A stretch of DNA of 64,000 bases from Nemertoderma westbladi (Eukaryota > Xenacoelomorpha > Nemertodermatida > Nemertodermatidae): NCBI GenBank assembly GCA_032718475.1, contig JAUCBJ010000896.1, positions 36,513 to 100,512 of the forward strand, read 5' to 3'. The position numbers and the translations under genes are program-made. This document shows positions 60,192-64,000 of this stretch, piece after piece. Each line of letters starts with the position of its first letter. The first letter of the stretch is position 1. A model generated the notes under the pieces. The model ran no database searches, was not told the DNA's origin, and worked only from the letters and a program-made list of their open reading frames with translations.

Positions 60192-61457
60192 CTAGAAAGG
60201 CATTTCCTAAAGGAAATGCAACCACGAAGCTAAGGAAAATTAAACAAACGGCCACAATTTGGTTCGTTGCTTAGCCTAGTTTAGTAGCATTTGCCAATAA
60301 ATAACTTCTATTCCCATGGAAACTAGAGTTCTCTGGAACTGTTGGTTTTACCTTTGAAAAAAGATTCAGTCCAGATTGTTTTTCAGATAACACATCGAGT
60401 TTCAGAAAATATTGTAGTTTATGTCCAAATTACAGATTTTCTATCAAAATGCATCTGTTTGCAGTGGTTGTCATGGAAACTGAAAAATAGAACAATGTAA
60501 TTCGGATGCAGAATAAGTCATATAGTGGGGGTAGGTGTTGGTCCCAAGTCATAATACTATTAAATTGTGCTTCAAATTATCATTTTATTAATTTTAACAT
60601 CTGTTTACTCTTGTTGCTATGGTAAATGGATTTTCTAATTAACTTCGAACGGCTTGTATATGGACCTTATAGATGAGTTGCAAAACCCCAAGTTTATATA
60701 TATTACAGTTTTTCTCCAAATAGAGTTATGATTATAGACTTGAATGATATATAACTTTAAAAAAACTACAGTTACCATGGTAACTAGATATTTCTGGAAT
60801 GTTTTGAGTTTCACTAAAAGTTCCAACTAGTGGTCCAGATAACACATACCTAGTTTCGTAAAATTTTATCGTGAAGTCTATGTACAAATGAATAATTTTC
60901 GTATAAAAACATCTGTTTTCAGCGGTTGTCAAGGTAACTGCAAAATAGAACAATCAAATTCGGACGCAGAATAAGTTATATAGTGGGGGTAGGGATTGGT
61001 CCCAAGTCATCACACCTTAACCTTAGGCTTCAAATTAACATTTTAAAAATTTTAACATCTGTTTAGCCCGGTTGCCAAGGTAACTGGATTTTCTATTTAA
61101 CCTCAATCGGCTCTGCTATGGACCTTATAGTTGTGTTGAGAAACCCCAAGTTTATATGTATTATAGTTTTCCTACAAATAGAGTTACAAATATTGACTTG
61201 AAATACATAGACTTTTTTCTAAGTCCGTTGCCATGGAAACCAGATTTTTCCTGGAGATGAGACCCATCCCACACGACGCGCCTTGATGAGTTGTATATAC
61301 ATGCAAAATTTCAGGGTACTTTTAAAGGCTAGTTTTTTCCCCGACCAAAAAAAACCAAATCTGCCTCACACAAGTAAAATAGCCCACTATGAATAGACCA
61401 TCTCAGCTAAGGAAAATCTTTCTTAGCGAAAGTAGTTGATTTTCCTTAGCTTCGTGG
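60192..61457 (-). mobile_element. Helitron-like unit 6 (type II)
   Basis: 1266 bp; near-identical to unit 2, including shared variants such as GATTGTTTTTCAGATAACAC. Its seven X-box-like motifs are centred near 60316, 60474, 60621, 60777, 60931, 61078 and 61233. Confidence 0.88.
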
Positions 61458-61496
61458 ATCTAGCCTTTAAAAGTACCCTGAAATTTTGCATGTATA

Positions 61497-62768
61497 CGAG
61501 AAAGGCATTTCCTAAAGGAAATGCAACCACGAAGCTAAGGAAAATTAAACAAACGGCCACACTTTGGTTCGTTGCTTATAGCCTAGTTTAGTAGCAATTG
61601 CCAATAATTTACTTCTATTCCCATGGAAACTAGAGTTCTCTGGAACTGTGGGTTTTACCTTTGAAAAAAGATTCAGTCCAGATTGTGGTTCAGATTATAA
61701 CACATATACCGAGTTTCAGAAAATATTGTAGTTTATGTCCAAATTACCGATTTTCTATCAAAATGCATCTGTTTGCAGTGGTTGTCATGGAAACTGAAAA
61801 ATAGAACAATGTAATTCGGATGCAGAATAAGTCATATAGTGGGGGTAGGTCTTGGTCCCAAGTCATAATACTATTAACTTGTGCTTCAAATTATCATTTT
61901 ATAAATTTTAACATCTGTTTAGTCTTGTTGCTATGGTAACTGTACTTTCTAATTAACCTCAAACGGCTTGGTATATGGACCTTATAGATGAGTTACAAAA
62001 CCCCAAGTTTATATATATTACAGTTTTGCTAGAAATAGAGTTATCAATATAGACTTGAATGATATAGAGTTTAATAAACTACAGTTACCATGGTAACTAA
62101 ATTTCTGGAATGATTTAAGTTTCACTAAAAGTTCCAACTAGTGGTGCAGATAACACATACCCAGTTTTGTAAAATTTTATCGCGAAGTCTATGTCCAAAT
62201 GAATAATTTTTGTATAAAAACATCTGTTTTCGGCTGTTGTCATGGTAACTGAAAAATAGAACAATGTAATTCGGATGCAGAATAAGTTATATAGTGGGGG
62301 TAGGGGTTGGTCCCAAGTCATAACACCTTGCCCTTAGGCTTCAAATTAACATTTTATAAATTTTAACATCTGTTTATCCCGGTTGCCAAGGTAACTGGAT
62401 TTTCTATTTAGCCTCAATCGGCTCTGCTATGGACCTTATAGTTGTGTTGCGAAACCCCAAGTTTATATCTATTATAGTTTTCCTACAAATAGAGTTATAA
62501 ATATTGACTTGAAATACATAGACTTTTTTTGAAGTCCGTTGCCATGGAAACCAGATTTTTCCTGGATATGAGACCCGGCCCAAAAGATGCGCCTCGTCGA
62601 GTAGTATATACATGCAAAATTTCAGGGTACTTTTAAAGGCTAGTTTTTTCGCCTATCAAAAAACCCCAAATCTGCCTCACACAAGTAAAATAGCCCACTA
62701 TGAATAGACCATCTCAGCTAAGGAAAATCTTTCTTAGCGAAAGTAGTTGATTTTCCTTAGCTTCGTGG
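61497..62768 (-). mobile_element. Helitron-like unit 7 (type II)
   Basis: 1272 bp, CTCG end like unit 4. The 39-bp spacer before it is a fragment of a plus-orientation unit, that is, unit 7 inserted into another copy. Confidence 0.88.
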
Positions 62769-62807
62769 ATAAATATTGCTTGAATACATAGTTTTTTTGA
62801 ATCCGTA

Positions 62808-64000
62808 CTAGAAAGCATTTCCTAAAGGAAATGCAACCACGAAGCTAAGGAAAATTAGACACTCTTTGACTCATCAGTTCATTGATTTACCGAGTTAAAA
62901 GAACTCCCGGTATTGCCAAGGTAACTGGACTTTTCTAGAAATGCTGAGTTTTACATTAAGATCTAGTTTGTGGTTCCAGGTGACACATCGACTTCAAGGA
63001 AGCTTCATTGAGTAGTTTATGTGCAAAATTAATTATTAATTTGTTAAAAAGTCTGTTTGCAGTGGTTGTCAAGGTAACTGGCAAATAGAACAACGTAGAT
63101 TGGATGCAGAATAAGTGATATTATGGTGGTAGGGGTTGGTCCCAAGTCATAATGCCTTTAACTTGTGTTTCTAATTATAATTTTTTAAATTATAACATCT
63201 GTTTAGCCTGGTTACCAAGGTAACTGGATTTTCTAATTAACCACAATTGGCTCCTCTAAGGACCTTCCTTATAGTTGAGTTGGGAAACCCAATATTTATA
63301 TCTAATACAGTTTTCCTACAAACAAGAGTTAAAAATATAGACTTGAATGATATTGACTTTAATAAGCTCCAGTTACCATGGTAACTAGATATTTCTGGAA
63401 TGTTTTGAGTTTCACTAAAAGTTCCAACTAGTGGTCCAGATAACACATACCCAGTTTTGTAAAATTTTATCGTGAAGTCTATGTCCAAATGAATAATTGT
63501 TGTATAAAAACATCTGTTTTCAGCGGTTGTCATGGTAACTGCAAAATAGAACAATCAAATTCGGACGCAGAATAAGTTATATAGTGGGGGTAGGGATTGG
63601 TCCCAAGTCATCACACCTTAACCTTAGGCTTCAAATTAACATTTTAAAAATTTTAACATCTGTTTAGCCCGGTTGCCAAGGTAACTGGATTTTCTATTTA
63701 ACCTCAATTGGCTCTGCTATGGACCTTATAGTTGTGTTGAGAAACCCCAAGTTTATATGTATTATAGTTTTCCTACAAATAGAGTTACAAATATTGACTT
63801 GAAATACATAGACTTTTTTCTAAGTCCGTTGCCATGGAAACCAGATTTTTCCTGGATATGAGACCCATCCCACACGACGCGCCTTGATGAGTTGTATATA
63901 CATGCAAAATTTCAGGGTACTTTTAAAGGCTAGTTTTTTCACCTATCAAAAAACACTAAATCTGCTCCATACAAGTAAAACAGCCCACTATGAATAGACC
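62808..64000 (-). mobile_element. Helitron-like unit 8 (type I), cut by the window edge
   Basis: Starts with the CTAG/hairpin end (one G lost: GAAAGCATTT) and is near-identical to unit 1. The window stops about 65 bp before its expected end. Confidence 0.85.

Noticed and set aside
52771-64000. Repeated 62-105-codon minus-strand frames in the Helitron-like units
   Set aside because: They recur only because the units are near-identical, start without context, show no domain, and are broken in other units; not treated as genes.

Overview
The window looks like nuclear DNA of an aquatic invertebrate animal. It has one spliced gene with canonical GT-AG introns, a fibrinogen-related domain, BEL/Pao-type LTR retrotransposons (an animal-restricted group), Helitron-like elements built round a ~153-bp tandem core, and many minisatellites. 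I cannot tell from sequence alone whether it is a mollusc, another lophotrochozoan or a non-vertebrate deuterostome.

Layout. 1-9.6 kb: a BEL/Pao element on the minus strand (element D), reading right to left from gag-like ORFs through zinc knuckles/protease, RT, RNase H and integrase to a further ORF that runs off the left edge. 9.9-15.9 kb: mostly non-coding, with a possible LTR promoter, two copies of a tRNA-like segment, a zinc-knuckle ORF (13.2-14.6 kb) and a GC-rich minisatellite. 16.0-16.2 kb: a broken copy of the promoter and first exon of the gene at 45 kb. 16.4-36.1 kb: a decayed BEL/Pao element (C, minus) interrupted by a complete, younger, non-autonomous relative (B, 19,108-25,867) with 547-bp LTRs and a 5-bp target duplication CAAGG. 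36.3-44.2 kb: an ~8-kb element with perfect 46-bp inverted ends and a TA duplication, inserted in a microsatellite, with no transposase gene but several smaller repeats, one of them piggyBac-like. 45.0-49.1 kb: the only convincing host gene, a plus-strand five-exon secreted coiled-coil/fibrinogen-related protein of 331 residues. 50.2-52.2 kb: a relic (F) of the B family. 52.2-64 kb: a nested and head-to-tail cluster of ~1.26-kb Helitron-like elements.

The retroelements encode structural proteins (gag ORFs with coiled-coil, Asn-rich, DUF1759 and CCHC parts) and the replication enzymes on one strand. B lacks RT, RNase H and integrase and would need an autonomous relative such as C. Points most worth a second look: a ~20-bp near-palindrome repeated ten times in one orientation across 13 kb and translated in two frames; a zinc-knuckle ORF downstream of pol; a G10 tract conserved at a gag ORF junction; a 189-bp near-perfect hairpin in an intron of the fibrinogen-related gene; and regularly spaced X-box-like palindromes in the Helitron-like units.
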